The translations under genes were made by a program, and so were the position numbers. A stretch of 64,000 bases of DNA. It comes from Blasia pusilla. Lineage: Eukaryota; Marchantiophyta; Marchantiopsida; Blasiales. The notes below the pieces were generated by a model. It did not search any database. It had not been told where the DNA came from and was given only the letters and a program-made list of their open reading frames with translations. Each line of letters begins with the position of its first letter. The first letter of the stretch is position 1. Positions 10,247 to 21,541 of this stretch are shown here, in pieces. The stretch is taken from positions 14,446,001 through 14,510,000 of the forward strand of contig CM114275.1 of NCBI GenBank assembly GCA_050084515.1. The letters are read 5' to 3'.

Positions 10247-11438
10247 TCACTCGTCATCATCCAAGAGCTCCTTGAGAATCACTGATGGCCTTGCCCTTCC
10301 TATTTTTGGGATCACAAGTAGTGAGGATGGCGTCACAACCAGTGGCTCCAATGCAAGTCCATTGATCCGTGCAGGCGACTTGTAAACGCCCATCACCCTC
10401 TCGTAGTCAAACTTTGCCTCTTGACAAAGTGCAAACAAGTTGTTTCGAGACTCAAGGCTGAGAATGTTTTGGCCATTTTGCCAAGCACCTCTAACATTTT
10501 CCTCGGAAAGACCCACCAAATCAAGCACCAAACCATCTGGCCTCAAACACAACCCCACCAGGGTCTGCATGAGTGCCGGTGATTTTTCCCTCCCTCCAAG
10601 CACTTGCACTCTTTCCTTGACGAAGATTCCCGAGTGTGAATTGGAGAGGCTATTAAGAGTGAATCCATTTGAACATGGATCAACATGATCCTATATCTCA
10701 AAAACCTAGAACCTATGCTCCGGTATGACAAAACAATAGACGTAGGAGTATTCGATCTGCAAAGAACAGAACCGTAAAAATCAGCTAAGAATCGATGGGA
10801 GGAAGAGGTCTTCGAGGAGCAACCCGAAGAAATCCAACGGGTTGCAAATTTCAGATGTCATCGTGGCAATCTGGGTTTGCGAATTGGGGGCGATGCAACC
10901 CGTTGGATTCAAACGGGTTGCGCACCAACCAGTCGGGTCCTGACGTGTTGCACAAGCCGTGGCAAGGTCCATGTGCAACCCGTTGGATCGGACGAGGTGC
11001 TCGACAAATCCTAGAACCCGACGAGTGTGTGCTGCAACCCGTCAGAGTCCGACGGGTTGCATAACCACTCCAGTTCTCATGTGTTTTGTGCAACCCATTG
11101 GAGTCCGATGGGTTGCAAGAAAAAAAGAAAACACTTGTTGGAAAAGAAGAAGAAAGTTGCATAAGTTTTTCAAACTTACAAAGACTTGGTTTGTATCCAA
11201 CCTTAGCGGGAAGTCGTTCTTCACTACCCAAGACTACCCTCTTTGCCACTTCAATGATCGCTTCTTGTATTGCAAGTTGAAGAGCTCATCCTCGCTACCT
11301 CCGGTGAGAACAAGGAAACATCACGTGTCACATCAATGCGACCTAGTCATATGTGAAGGGAATGTTCCAATCTGGGACTGAGCCATGTGGGTTCTCGTTC
11401 CACAATCTAAGCCCCAACGATAGATCTGCAATGAGGAG
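10247..11438 (-). pseudogene. DNA N4/N6-methyltransferase-like gene, 3' part only
   Basis: Two exons are visible. The upstream one (about 11438-11180) reads LLIADLSLGLRLWNENP, then LVLTGGSEDELFNLQ and SWVVKNDFPLR, with at least three in-frame stops. After a GT-AG intron (11179-10691, 489 bases) the last exon (10690-10247) is open and ends in KELLDDDE. It includes GLVLDLVGLSEEN and QNILSLES. Motif IV-like ADLSLG before motif I-like VLDLVG is the beta-class order of N4/N6 methylases, but both motifs are off consensus. The plus-strand copy at 24067-29500 aligns exon by exon. The 5' part is missing where LINE D begins; a ParB-like domain would be expected there. Not functional as it stands. Confidence 0.65.
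10819..11116. repeat. Palindrome cluster 2 (6 copies) in a methylase-gene intron
   Basis: Members lie at 10819-10845, 10895-10921, 10925-10951, 10975-11000, 11034-11060 and 11090-11116, mostly 27 bases. Paired changes keep the arms complementary: 10895 has CCCGTT opposite AACGGG, and 11090 has CCCAT opposite ATGGG. All fall inside the 489-base intron of the minus-strand methylase-like gene. Confidence 0.9.
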
Positions 11439-12694
11439 GTAAATGGTAAATGGTAAATAGATCAAGCGCGTGGGACCCAAAGGGTCAAAAGGGTGAAAAA
11501 CACATTACAAGTCATTCATTGACTGACCCTGAAAAAGATCCTTAAGACCTTCTCCTAGCTACAGCCTAGAGCACTTGAGCGATGAATGATGACGTCCCTA
11601 ATATAACAACCTAAATGATAAGGCACTAGCTGTAGTAAAGAATAGAAATTCTCCACATCTATTTTATGAGCTAGTCTTATTTCTCCATACCTTGGACATG
11701 TAACAAACACATGCTCTTCATCCTCAATATTTTCTCCGTCACATAACCTACAAATTCGTTCACTTCTATCAATTTTAAACCATCGTCCTTCCTCAATTCC
11801 TAGCCTATGAGACCCAGTTCTATAACGTGCGATAATATGTCGTAAGAACGTGGAGATCCTCGCAAGTAGGTATCTTTGTTCACAATATACAAGCATACGA
11901 TTAACATGAAGTTGAAAAAACTCCATTTTGGTGCCCGCACTTCTCCAAATGATGTTGAGAGATTGCTTCTGTAGATGCTCACGGAGGACCATCGGTTTCA
12001 AGTCCCAATCGCGTTCCGCCACATTCCACTTTGAAGACCAAGTCACCACATCCGCCATCCACCCTATGGAACGTGTGGCTCGCAAAGCTTGATGAGGGAG
12101 GCGAAAAACATCAAGAGATCTCACCCTTGCGATGTAAGTGATGGTCAAGTAAAGAGCTTCAGCTTCTAGAGGAAGAAAACCTATTTCCACAAGAAGAATA
12201 GCATACGGAGTTTGGTTTCTTACACCCAATTCTTCTTGTAGAAAGATCTTTTGCACTCTTTCCACGCGCTCCCAACCTGTCTTCTTACAACAAGGGCCCC
12301 AAACTTGGGTCCCATATAAGACCACCGGCAACACTTAGCTCCTAAATAAGAATTTCCTAAGACTCCGAGACACAAGATGAGCTCTTCTATACCGGTTTAA
12401 AAATGAATATAGAGCTTTGTAACCAGCTTCTACTCTCTTTTGCACGCAAAGTGCCCAACTATAGTCATGAGAGAAATTGATGCCTAGATATTTGTAACTC
12501 TTCACTTGTTCTAATTGTAGACCTTTGTAAAAGAACGAGAACTTGGATCTAGTACCCACTATAATGATTTTAGACTTCTCCATATTAACCTCCATCTGAT
12601 TCTGGGTACAAAACCTTGCCAAAGTGTCGAGGTGTTTTTGTAAACTAATGCCATCACGTGCTAGTAATATGATATCATCTGCATACAATAGAGC
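11435..12694 (-). mobile_element. LINE copy D, 3' half (RT catalytic region to tail)
   Basis: The tail of three TTTACCA heptamers is at the left end, touching the methylase-like exon. ORF2 reads from MYADDIILLA (12688) through the thumb and the CRLCDGENIEDEEHVFVTC knuckle to its stop at 11555-11557. One stop splits it near 12334. At 12694 the element breaks and is followed by an inverted reverse-transcriptase scrap and then by the 5' monomers of the same family, so this looks like an internally rearranged copy. Confidence 0.88.
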
Positions 12695-12772
12695 TTGGTT
12701 TCAAGTGGGGAGGAGATTGTATTGGACCAATCCTCACCAAATTATTGGGTGATGCTGCTATCTATGGTTTTC
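12695..12772 (+). mobile_element. Inverted scrap of LINE reverse transcriptase
   Basis: About 78 bases match the LINE segment encoding FKWGGDCIGPILTKLLGDA (compare 62205-62285) but in plus orientation, opposite to LINE D on its left and to the monomers on its right. It marks the rearrangement inside copy D. Confidence 0.8.
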
Positions 12773-13440
12773 CTTCAAAGGGCTAGGGCGCCTCTTTATA
12801 TTCCATGTCGCCTCCAAATCTCAGCTTCATATGACACTCCATCTCAAAGTTATGGCCTCGGCAAGATTCAGATCTGAAATGCTCAAATCTAGAAGTGCAA
12901 AAACTCAAATCGCTCACAACTTCGTGTGTATAACTCGGTTGTGGTTGCAAATCTGAGGGCTAGGGCGCCTCTTTATACTCCACGTTGCCTTCAAATCTCG
13001 GCTTCATATGACACTCCACCTTAAAGTTATGGGCTCGGCAAGATTCAGATCTGAAATGCTCAAATTTAAAAGTGCAGAAACTCAAATCTCTCACAACTTC
13101 GTGTGTATAACTTGGTTGTGCTTGAAAATCTGAGGGCTAGGGCGCCTCTTTATACTCCACGTCAAAGTTATGGGCAAGATTCAGATCTGAAATGCTCAAA
13201 TCTAGAAGTGCAGAAACTCAAATCTCTCACAACTTCGTGTGTGTAACTCGGTTGTGCTTGAAAATTTGAGGGCTAGGGCGCCTCTTTATACTCCACGTCG
13301 CCTTCAAATCTCAGCTTCATATGACACTCCACCTCAAAGTTATGGGCTCGGCAAGATTCAGATCTGAAATGCTCAAATCTAGAAGTGCAGAAACTCAAAT
13401 TTCTCACAACTTCGTGTGTATAACTCGGTTGTGCTTTTGC
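12773..13440 (-). repeat. 177-bp LINE 5' monomers, about 4 units
   Basis: Units are phased by ggttgtg at about 12939, 13116, 13252 and 13429. One interval is 136 because of a 41-base deletion; the others are 177. Compared with arrays A and C, this one has agaagtgcag instead of acaagagcag, suggesting a subfamily. It ends close to the same phase as the other arrays (tataactcggttgtgctt). Confidence 0.85.
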
Positions 13441-13473
13441 CTTCGGTTGAGCTTCGATTATAACTCTATTCAG

Positions 13474-13530
13474 CCTTTTGACCCTTTGGGTCCCACGGGC
13501 TTGATCTATTTACCATTTACCATTTACCAT
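13474..13530 (+). mobile_element. LINE 3'-end-only insertion (57 bp)
   Basis: Only the last 57 bases of the LINE are present, from cagccttttgaccc through three TTTACCA heptamers. The flanks form an inverted repeat: actctattcagcc ends at 13476 and ggctgaatagagt begins at 13591. Confidence 0.75.
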
Positions 13531-13666
13531 AAGTGTAGAACCCATCACTTTTTCCATCCAAGGTCTGGAAAACATCTGTCATTTGCCCGGGGCTGAATAG
13601 AGTTCAAGCTCAAAGTGAAGGTTGAGAAAAAAATAAAAGTACAATCTAAAACCTCATTTTGCATCC

Positions 13667-14752
13667 TCAAAGTGGTTTGTTTAAAATACTTCGAACTTCT
13701 TTGAGGGACAGAATTGGTTGGTGGATCCCTACTCCTACCTCCGACTCTCTTAAAACTACCAGCAACACATAGTACATGTGCTTACAAGGGAAATACCTTT
13801 TGCCACTTGTCTCTCTTTGGACAAAGTTATCACATGAACATGTGGGAAAGCAACAGATGTGCACCACATACACCTTTGTGACACTTGAATTTATAGTGTT
13901 GTTCCTGACCCAATACATCCTTCCTATTCCATTGCCACTCAAGACATCTTTCGTGGCGATGATCTCCATTTTTGCCTCCCGAGCTGATGCAATTCGCTTT
14001 GCTCTCTCCACCATTGGCCTGCACATTCTGTTTCTCTTCACCCCATTTCTAGACTTAAACAGAAATAATGGATTGAGATCATCCACCTTCTCCGGGTACA
14101 TGTTGACATCAATCTTGGGTTGAATACAAAATGCGAAGATCTTTGTAATGCGAACATGCTCCGAACTTCCCCTGTCTACGAGTCTGAAACCGGCACTTGT
14201 AAGATTGTCCACTTCGTCTTGAGTGCAGTTCGTACCTGCGGCGATGGGCCAAATCGTGGGGGTATTCCCGGGAGCTCCAATGGCAGCCGGATAAGACTTT
14301 CGGAAAGCGCAAGATTCATTTGGGCAAAAGAAGTACTTCAATTGATCCGCGGTCCTCGTGAAACGATCAAAGATTTTGAGTCCCCAAAACCTAGGCAGTG
14401 GTCGTCCAGTCCTTGTACAGTTCTTATTTAGGAAAGTGCCGCATGCTCTCCTAATGCCATCAGATCCTGCCCTATAGGTGGATCCACGTCCTGGGTTGCT
14501 CTGAGATATATGCCACCGTTTTAGGTTGCAATCCACCTCCATTACCGGAATCCCATATTGTTGAACCACCCCAGTGACAGGATGTTGCGAACTTCCAGCA
14601 ACGGAGGGCTTTTGAAATAAAACATTCACAGATTTTGGAGAAGTAACTCCATCACGAATTTGGGATGGGTCCGGGGTCCCCGAATACCTGGGCGGCATAA
14701 TTTCCTTATCCAAATCAATCACCGGATTCGTTCCTCGATGCTGCCTCTTCAT
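13667..14752 (-). CDS. Terminal SWIM zinc-finger exon, 361 codons open
   Basis: This is the longest open stretch of the gene. It begins MKRQHRGTNPVIDLD, has a cysteine-bearing middle (FFCPNESCAF) and ends in CSCDNF...FPCKHMYYVL. That is the CxC...CxH spacing of a SWIM finger, used for DNA or protein binding by Mutator-like transposases. The stop is TGA at 13667-13669. The initiator methionine is probably internal to an exon, because the transposase-like pieces lie directly upstream on the same strand. It is open for 361 codons, unlike the broken pieces upstream. Confidence 0.65.
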   Translation of the reverse strand: MKRQHRGTNPVIDLDKEIMPPRYSGTPDPSQIRDGVTSPKSVNVLFQKPSVAGSSQHPVTGVVQQYGIPVMEVDCNLKRWHISQSNPGRGSTYRAGSDGIRRACGTFLNKNCTRTGRPLPRFWGLKIFDRFTRTADQLKYFFCPNESCAFRKSYPAAIGAPGNTPTIWPIAAGTNCTQDEVDNLTSAGFRLVDRGSSEHVRITKIFAFCIQPKIDVNMYPEKVDDLNPLFLFKSRNGVKRNRMCRPMVERAKRIASAREAKMEIIATKDVLSGNGIGRMYWVRNNTINSSVTKVYVVHICCFPTCSCDNFVQRETSGKRYFPCKHMYYVLLVVLRESEVGVGIHQPILSLKEVRSILNKPL

Positions 14753-15228
14753 CCGCTCAAGTCAAGATACTTATCTGGTCTCCACGAGTCTCGCTTGATC
14801 GCTGCTCTACCACCATCTCAGTATGGGACGTCTTGAAACCCGCCACGAATATCCCCACCAATGTGTACGTCTTGCTCAAGTGGAGTTCCACTACGCACCG
14901 GTTGAAGGCTTCCACATACATTTTTTCATCACCAGATCTCACGGCCCGCTCGACATAGAGCTCGTGAGATCGACGGCCCCTTTCCTTTTGTTATGCCTTT
15001 TGTGAGGAAGATATGGGATGTCGCAGATCGTAGCATTGCTCTTGCCTGGTCTTGTTGGCATGCCTCCACAAGTGAAATTCGTTGGCATGCTTGTGACGAC
15101 CTCCAAGAGGAATGAACACTTTCTGCTCCACTTGTGTTGGGGCAGAGGGCATTTTCATGAACGTTCAATCCCTGCAACGACGGCAATGTTAGAAGGGAAC
15201 GAAAATAACTCAGGAGTCAAAGAAATAA

Positions 15229-15480
15229 GCGACCTGTCGGAACCAGACGGGTTGCAGGCCCGAGGCATCCCATGAACGACTCTGCGACCCGTCGGGTCCC
15301 GACGTGTTGTAACCTTAAACCCACCTACTGCAACCCGTCGGGTCCCGACGGGTTGCACACTCGGGTTGCACCAAAAATCTGGATGCAACCCGTCGGTTTC
15401 CGTTGGGTTGCACACTCGGGCAACCCGTCAGTTTTCGTCGAGTTGCACACTCGGGCAACCCGTCGCATCCGACAACTTGC
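15229..15480. repeat. Palindrome cluster 3 (6 copies) in a SWIM-gene intron
   Basis: Members lie at 15229-15255, 15284-15310, 15330-15356, 15385-15411, 15420-15446 and 15455-15480. Several are joined by the short direct repeat cacactcggg, so part of the cluster grew by tandem copying. It lies within the intron between the donor at 15590 and the acceptor near 15177. Confidence 0.9.
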
Positions 15481-17646
15481 TTGGTTTCTTGGGTTTGAAA
15501 TCCATATAGTTCCCACGCTTCTCACCCTGAGCTACAACTTTACAAACAATTCTCAGCGTGAGCTTGACAAGACAAAATAGTGAACTCACCTGCCGCATGA
15601 AGTTTCCCCATTGTCTCATACGTACAGTCCACCAACTCAACCAAGAGCACAACTCTTTGTACTTCCCCTCAATCGCATGCTTCCTCCACCACCCATGAAG
15701 TTCTTCCTGGCATTCCATGGCCTGCTTCAAGGTTTTGCTGTCCTTGTAGCGTTGGAGTAGAGTGACATGCTCTGTCCTCTTATTCTCCTTGATGCAAGAT
15801 TTGGTGTACCGAGTCACAGACTATTGCCAATGGAAAGCATCCGACCTTTCCCTCTCCGGTTGAACCTCTCCACCCCAAAACACTTCCCGGATAGCAATCC
15901 ACCCAGGTTGTGCATTGTCCACCATGAACCCATAAATTTCCGGAGGTGGCCTTTTGTTTTCCTTCACCACCTCCAATAAGAGTAACCAGCACATCTTCAA
16001 ACTGCCAACGTCTTCTGCCTTTACTTCACACACAAATATAGTTTTGAGTCCCTTCTCCACATGGTCATAAACGTGAGCACCCATCGTCAACCATCCGTTC
16101 AAAGACTCAGAGCAAATATCAAAGCTTACCCGGCTCGTAAAGATCTTCCCTTCCCTCATTCGATCTATAAGATCGAGGCCACTCGATGGACTGTGGTTGA
16201 CATTTTGAAGACATAGGCCTTGGATCCCTCGCCTCCTTGGCCCATGAATTGCCATCTCTGAATGAATGGAAATCTGGAGTTGGCCTTGATTCTAGCGATG
16301 GCATCCATTTCGGCCGTCTTTCCATCCAGAACTCGTATTTGACGCAGCAAATTCCGAAAGCATTCAGGATCAGCGACAAATGCGAGATTTTCCCAGAGTT
16401 GTTTCTCCTCAACCGCCGTGATCTCGCCCTGTCCAGGGATTCCAAGCAATAGTTCATAAATTTTTGATGCCGTTGTGAGCTTGATCACTCCGGGCTTTGA
16501 ACCGGAGAGTTTCTGTAGACCTCGGCTACTTTCTTCGCCACATCCTCCTTGATGTGTCTTTGAATTGCATCGATCACAGGATGAGTGTGGGAGCCAACAT
16601 GAACTGCCAGCCTTGTATACTGTGATGTGGAGCCCAAGTCGTGGACAATGAAAAATATGTATGCAGGACACGCTCCAACGCAGAATGGCCATGCCTGACA
16701 ATGAGGACATCGATGGCCTCCCGGCGGTATGGTGGCACCGACCTCCTATGGAGTTTCTGCATTCTTGGGAGGGAATTGCGACGTATTGACTCGCCCGTTG
16801 CGCTCTAGATACGGGCATGCTGGACTTCTACACTCCAAGGCTCCCACGCATTGGCGGCGGGAGACAATCCAAGGACCATATGGAATGGAAGCACTAGTCC
16901 GTTGAAGCCTGCACCATCGATGACAATCAAACTTTCTGTCCATACCCTTCAGGCGTCCTCCATCCTTCTTTTGAGCAAGAGCAGCAAGTGGAGGCAACTC
17001 AAAAATGCAATTACCATCGTACGTGGGCGGCAGCTTGTCGACAAGAATGTGCTTGAACATTTTCAAGGCCAGAGACGAAAGCAAACTATTGCCTAATACT
17101 CTCAAGAGAAACGAGTAGGCGGACAGAGGGCCCGATTGGTATCCGACAGATCCACTCAAGTTGATAACATCCGGAATCTCTTCATGAAGAACAACATTGT
17201 TACGAGCGTGCGAAGTTGGAGTCGAAGCCGGATCTGCAGAGCTTGGAGTTGCAAACGTAGAGCTCGGAGCACTAGGAAATTCTAGACCGTCTACTTGGGA
17301 AACAGACGAATTCGAGGGGGGCAGTAAACTCAGTATTGACCATTTGCTAGAGGTAGGAGATTCCATACTTTACGGTCTGAGGTCACTGGCTGGATCGTCT
17401 CACCTATTATGTCTTCCGTACCGTCCACCCTAACATCTTTGGATACAAAGATGGTTCCAATTTGGAGAAGAAATCGAACAGTTTGAAAATTTTCATCCAC
17501 TGCTATGAAAGACTCACGAGCTTGGGGTCGAATGATTTCTGATTGAGGAAGGGCCGCCAGATGACTGCCACAAGTGAGCTTAACATAATTATCCATTCCA
17601 AGAAGATTCCAACGGGAGGAGACTGAGAATGAGAATGAGAATTTTT

Positions 17647-17654
17647 AATTTATA
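17647..17654 (-). promoter_or_regulatory. TATA box of the SWIM/MULE-like gene
   Basis: The minus strand reads TATAAATT about 50 bases before the ATG at 17596, inside an AT-rich run. This supports the chosen start and a very short 5' UTR. Confidence 0.5.
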
Positions 17655-17897
17655 GTGAATAGGAAAACAGATACTCTTGACAGATTTTTACTGACAAGAT
17701 GAATTCTGACACAATGGATCCAATTCTGTAACACATTCAATTCTGTTGCAATATGTTACCAGATTTGGGAAGCAGAGGGTGGCGAATCACACTTGGAACC
17801 CGTCGAAGTCCTGGTCACTCCAAAATTACCCGGTTAATCTAAGCTCAGAATGTCGGCCGGACGGGTTGCACGCTTCTGCCAAACTCTGTCGAAGCGA

Positions 17898-18120
17898 GCA
17901 ACCCGTCGCTCCCCGATGAGTTGCTCGGATACCGCTCCTTCTTGCTCGAAGATGCCGGAGGCGTGCAAACCGTCTGTTCCCGACGAGTTCCGCGGGTGCC
18001 TCACCTATTTGCCCAAAGACGACAAGGCGTGCAACCCGTTGCCCTCCAACGGGTTGCCCAAGGGCCTCGCCTTATGGTGCTTACATGAAGTGTGCAGCCA
18101 GCCGGACTCCGACGACTTGC
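17898..18120. repeat. Palindrome cluster 4 (4 copies) upstream of the SWIM-like gene
   Basis: Members lie at 17898-17924, 17965-17991, 18031-18057 and 18094-18120. The 18031 copy keeps pairing through GTT opposite AAC. Half-palindromes occur around 17865. The cluster is just upstream of the gene's promoter region and stops about 15 bases before the 3' tail of LINE C. Confidence 0.85.
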
Positions 18121-18257
18121 ACGGGAAGCCCGCGTTCTTAACAAAATGGTAAATGATAAATAGATCAAGCCCGTGGGACCCAAAGGGTTAAAAGGCTGAA
18201 AAACACATTACAAGTCATTCATTCACTGACCCTGAAAAAGATCCTTAAGACCTTCTC

Positions 18258-21200
18258 CTAGCTACAGCAGTTGTCTAGAGCCTAGAGCAGTTGAGCGATG
18301 AATGATGACGTCCCTAAGATAACAACCTAAATCATAAAGTCCCACGGGCTTGATCTATTTACCATTTACCATTTACCATAAGGCACTAGTTGTAGTAAAG
18401 AATAGAAATTCTCCACATCTATTTTATGAGCTAGTCTAATCTCTTCATACCTTGGACATGTAACAAACACATGCTCTTCATCTTCAATATTTTCTCCAAC
18501 ACATAACCTACAAATTCGTTCACTTCTATCAATTTTAAACCATCGTCCTTCCTCAATTCCTAGCCTATGTGACCCAGTTCTATGACGTGCGATAATATGT
18601 CGTAAGAACGTGGAGATCCCTGCAAGTAGGTATCCTTGTTCACAATATACAAGCATAGGATTAACATGAAGTTGATAAAACTCCATTTTGGTGCCCGCAC
18701 TTCTCCAAATGATGTTGAGAGATTGCTTCTGTAGATGCTCACGGAGGGCCATCGGTTTCAAGTCCCAATCGCGTTCCGCCACATTCCACTTTGAAGACCA
18801 AGTCACCACATCCGCCATCCACCCTATGGAACGTGTGGCTCGCAAAGCTTGATGAGGGAGGCGAAAAACATCAAGAGATCTCACCCTTGCGATATAAGTG
18901 ATGGTCAAGTAAAGAGCTTCAGCTTCTAGAGGAAGAAAAAACTGTTTTGACAGAAGAAGAATAGCATACGGAGTTTGGTTTCTTACACCCAATTCTTCTT
19001 GTAGAAAGATCTTTTGCACTCTTTCCACGCGATCCCAACCTGTCTTCTTACAACAAGGGCCCCAAACTTGGGTCCCATATAAGATCACCTGCAACACTAA
19101 GCTCTTAAATAAGAATTTCCTAAGACTCCAAGATACAAGATGAGCTCTTCTACACCGGTTTAAAAATGAATATAGAGTTTTGTAACCAGCTTCTACTCTC
19201 TTTTGCACGCAAAGTGCCCAACTATAGTCATGAGAGAAATCGATGCCTAGATATTTGTAACTCTGCACTTGTTCTAATTGTAGACCTTTGTAAAAGAACG
19301 AGAACTTGGATTTAGTACCCACTATAATGACTTTAGACTTCTCCATATTAACCTCCATCTGATTCTGGGTACAAAACCTTGCCAAAGTGTCGAGGTGTTT
19401 TGTAAACTAATGCCATCACGTGCTAGTAATATGATATCATCTGCATACAATAGAGCTTTGATGACAAAGTCCCCAAGCTTGACACCTTCACTATCACATT
19501 CCTCCAACCACTTTTCGATATCATCTATGAAAACTCCAAAAAGTGTAGGGGAGAGAGGGCAACCTTAAATGACTCCAATGGTACTCAAGATCTCTTGAGT
19601 TTGTGAACCTTTGATCTTGGCCCGAACGGAATGGTATAACGTGGCCACGGCTGCTAGGAGATTTGGTGGTACTCCAATGACTTGCAGCCTTTCCCATAAG
19701 AGCATGCGAGGTACAGTATCAAAAGCTTTCTTGAAATCGATGAAGCCGCAAAACAAAGCTTTTCCATTGCCCTTAGATTTCTCCCATAAAACATGCAAGG
19801 CCAAGATATGGTCGATGGTGTTGTATGTTGGACGAAAACCAGCTTGGACCCGTGCTCTCTTTTGGAAAGTCTGTGTGCATGCGCTCAACTTCAACTCCAC
19901 CAATTTCCCAAACAACTTGGCAAAAATACTACCCACCATGATAGTGCGAAAGTTTGTCACCAAGTCCTTCCTTTCTGATTTGTGAATAGGAACAATCTCC
20001 CGTAGCGACCAGGTTGAAAGAAAACCATAGATAGCAGCATCACCCAATACTTTGGTGAGGATCGGACCAATACAATCTCCTCCCCCCTTGAAAAATTTCA
20101 ATAGAAAGACCATCCAAATCCTCACATTTACCATTCGCCAATCTTCTAAGTTGAGTCATCACCTCTCCTTCAGAGAATAAGCCAGGTATTCCTTCACAAC
20201 GTGGGCATAGATGTAGCATCGGGAAGAAATAGAGCTTTTCGGCAAAAGATATCAAAGACTTGGGATCAAGAATAGGTTTTGAAGAGCGTACTACTAACCG
20301 TCTCCAAAATGATTTGGGGTCCTCATGCAGCTCCCTTGTCAAGGACTCTTGTTTCCGCCGCAAGAAAGCTCGTTTCTTAGATTTCACCAAGTATTTGTAA
20401 AGGCTCGTCATAATAAGCCGACTTGGGATATCCAAAGATTTATCAACTGATCGTGCCCTTGCTTGCTTGCATTCAGAGTCAAACCACCCATTACAAGGCA
20501 GCCTCCTAGCACTTCTATCCCTATGGCGCGAAAAGAACTTAGATGCACTGTTTTTGAGCAATTCGGTTAGTTGCATACTTGCCGTGTTTGGATCCGGGCT
20601 CCATACAATGCGAGTCAAGAGTTCTTGTAAATGTAGCATATAAAGATCTTTTTTACCAAGATCTAAGCGAAACTTGGGAGAAGCTAAAATAGATTGACAT
20701 GTCGAGAGAGGAATGGCCTTTGATAGTGAGAGGGTAAACAAAAGAGGTGCATGATCTGATTCAGGCTGAGGTTCTAGAATATCAAATTTAGAGATAAGAG
20801 AGCTATCAGCGGGCGAGGACAGAAGATAATCGATGGTGCTAGCGCCGGTAGAGGAGAAACACGTGTTGGAGTGAGAGTTGGGAAAATGAGAGGTTCCATT
20901 AAGAACTTTCAAATTACAAGTGGCTCCAAAGGTTAAAAAATGCTCTGTCAAAGGATTTGTAGAAAGATCTGAAGAGATTCTAGACCACAAACCATCCTCA
21001 TATTCTTCGAGAAGAGGAGAAATCAAGGAATCACTGAATTGGGTAAATTGGACAGTACGTGTGCGAGCATTGAAATCTCCAACTAGAAAGACTTCACCTT
21101 TGCTTTGATATTTGAGAACATCCCCAATAAGTCGATGGAACGGTTGACTTCGATTGTGAGTGCGTTTTGAGTAGATAGGCATGGAGAGTGGTGCAAAATA

Positions 21201-21523
21201 ACAAACTGCCAAATAACAATAAGATCCCCTAGCCAAACCAAGACGTAGCCAATGATATTGGCCCCGATATCTTGATCTTCTAGATGAATGAGAGGAAGAA
21301 ATTGAGACATGATGAAAGTAGCAATACCGCCATAACCCCTTCCTGCCCGTTGCCTTCTTTGATTCCATGTCGATCCCACCAAAGTAAACCCTTGCATCTC
21401 TGCAATAGTATTGCTCTCATGTTCCCTAGTCTCCACAATATTGATAATATCCGCCATCTCCCAAATTGGTAGAGCACTCACATACTTTGTTGTTGAAAGG
21501 CCTCGGATATTCCACATCAGCAC
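18258..21523 (-). pseudogene. LINE C ORF2 (endonuclease + reverse transcriptase), frameshifted
   Basis: The endonuclease shows VLMWNIRGL at the start, ETREHE, the catalytic-loop VGDFNARTR near 21070, STIDYLLSS near 20830 and ESDHAPLLF near 20750, matching the expected order of an apurinic-like nuclease. Next comes the reverse transcriptase with FIDFKKAFDTVPR and ALLYADDIILLA, then the CX2CX9HX4C knuckle. Breaks include a frame change near 21100-21360, one near 20100, a TAA at 19565-19567 within the GVIQG motif, and a one-base loss near 19400. The stop is at 18258-18260. Confidence 0.88.
18338..18376 (+). mobile_element. 39-bp LINE 3'-end insertion with CATAA duplication
   Basis: Bases 18338-18376 are the last part of the LINE 3' UTR (gtcccacgggcttgatc) plus three TTTACCA heptamers, in plus orientation inside the 3' UTR of LINE C. 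CATAA occurs immediately before (18333-18337) and after (18377-18381), while the uninterrupted copies have cataaggcac. This is an extremely 5'-truncated insertion with a 5-base target duplication. Confidence 0.8.
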
Positions 21524-21541
21524 TCTTAGCTTCTTGGATTG

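Larger units (their letters stand above)
13667..17596 (-). pseudogene. SWIM zinc-finger / MULE transposase-like gene, probably decayed
   Basis: The start is taken at ATG 17596 (MDNYVKLTCG) because a TATA box precedes it. Exon pieces in order are an N-terminal region with KMFKHILVDKLPP and CRSPACPYLERNG (about 17366-16746), HTHPVIDAIQRHIKED (about 16600), a DDE-like stretch with SFDICSESLNGW and GFMVDNAQPGW then FHWQ (16255-15821), and a helical stretch ending NFMRQ (15817-15591). GAESVHSSWR (about 15100) follows, then the SWIM exon. The VDNA and FHW signatures and terminal SWIM finger fit Mutator-like transposases or plant proteins derived from them. A TAG after FHWQ (about 15822) and frame changes within pieces suggest decay; unresolved exon edges could explain some of these. 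The intron 15590-15177 carries palindromes. Confidence 0.6.
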
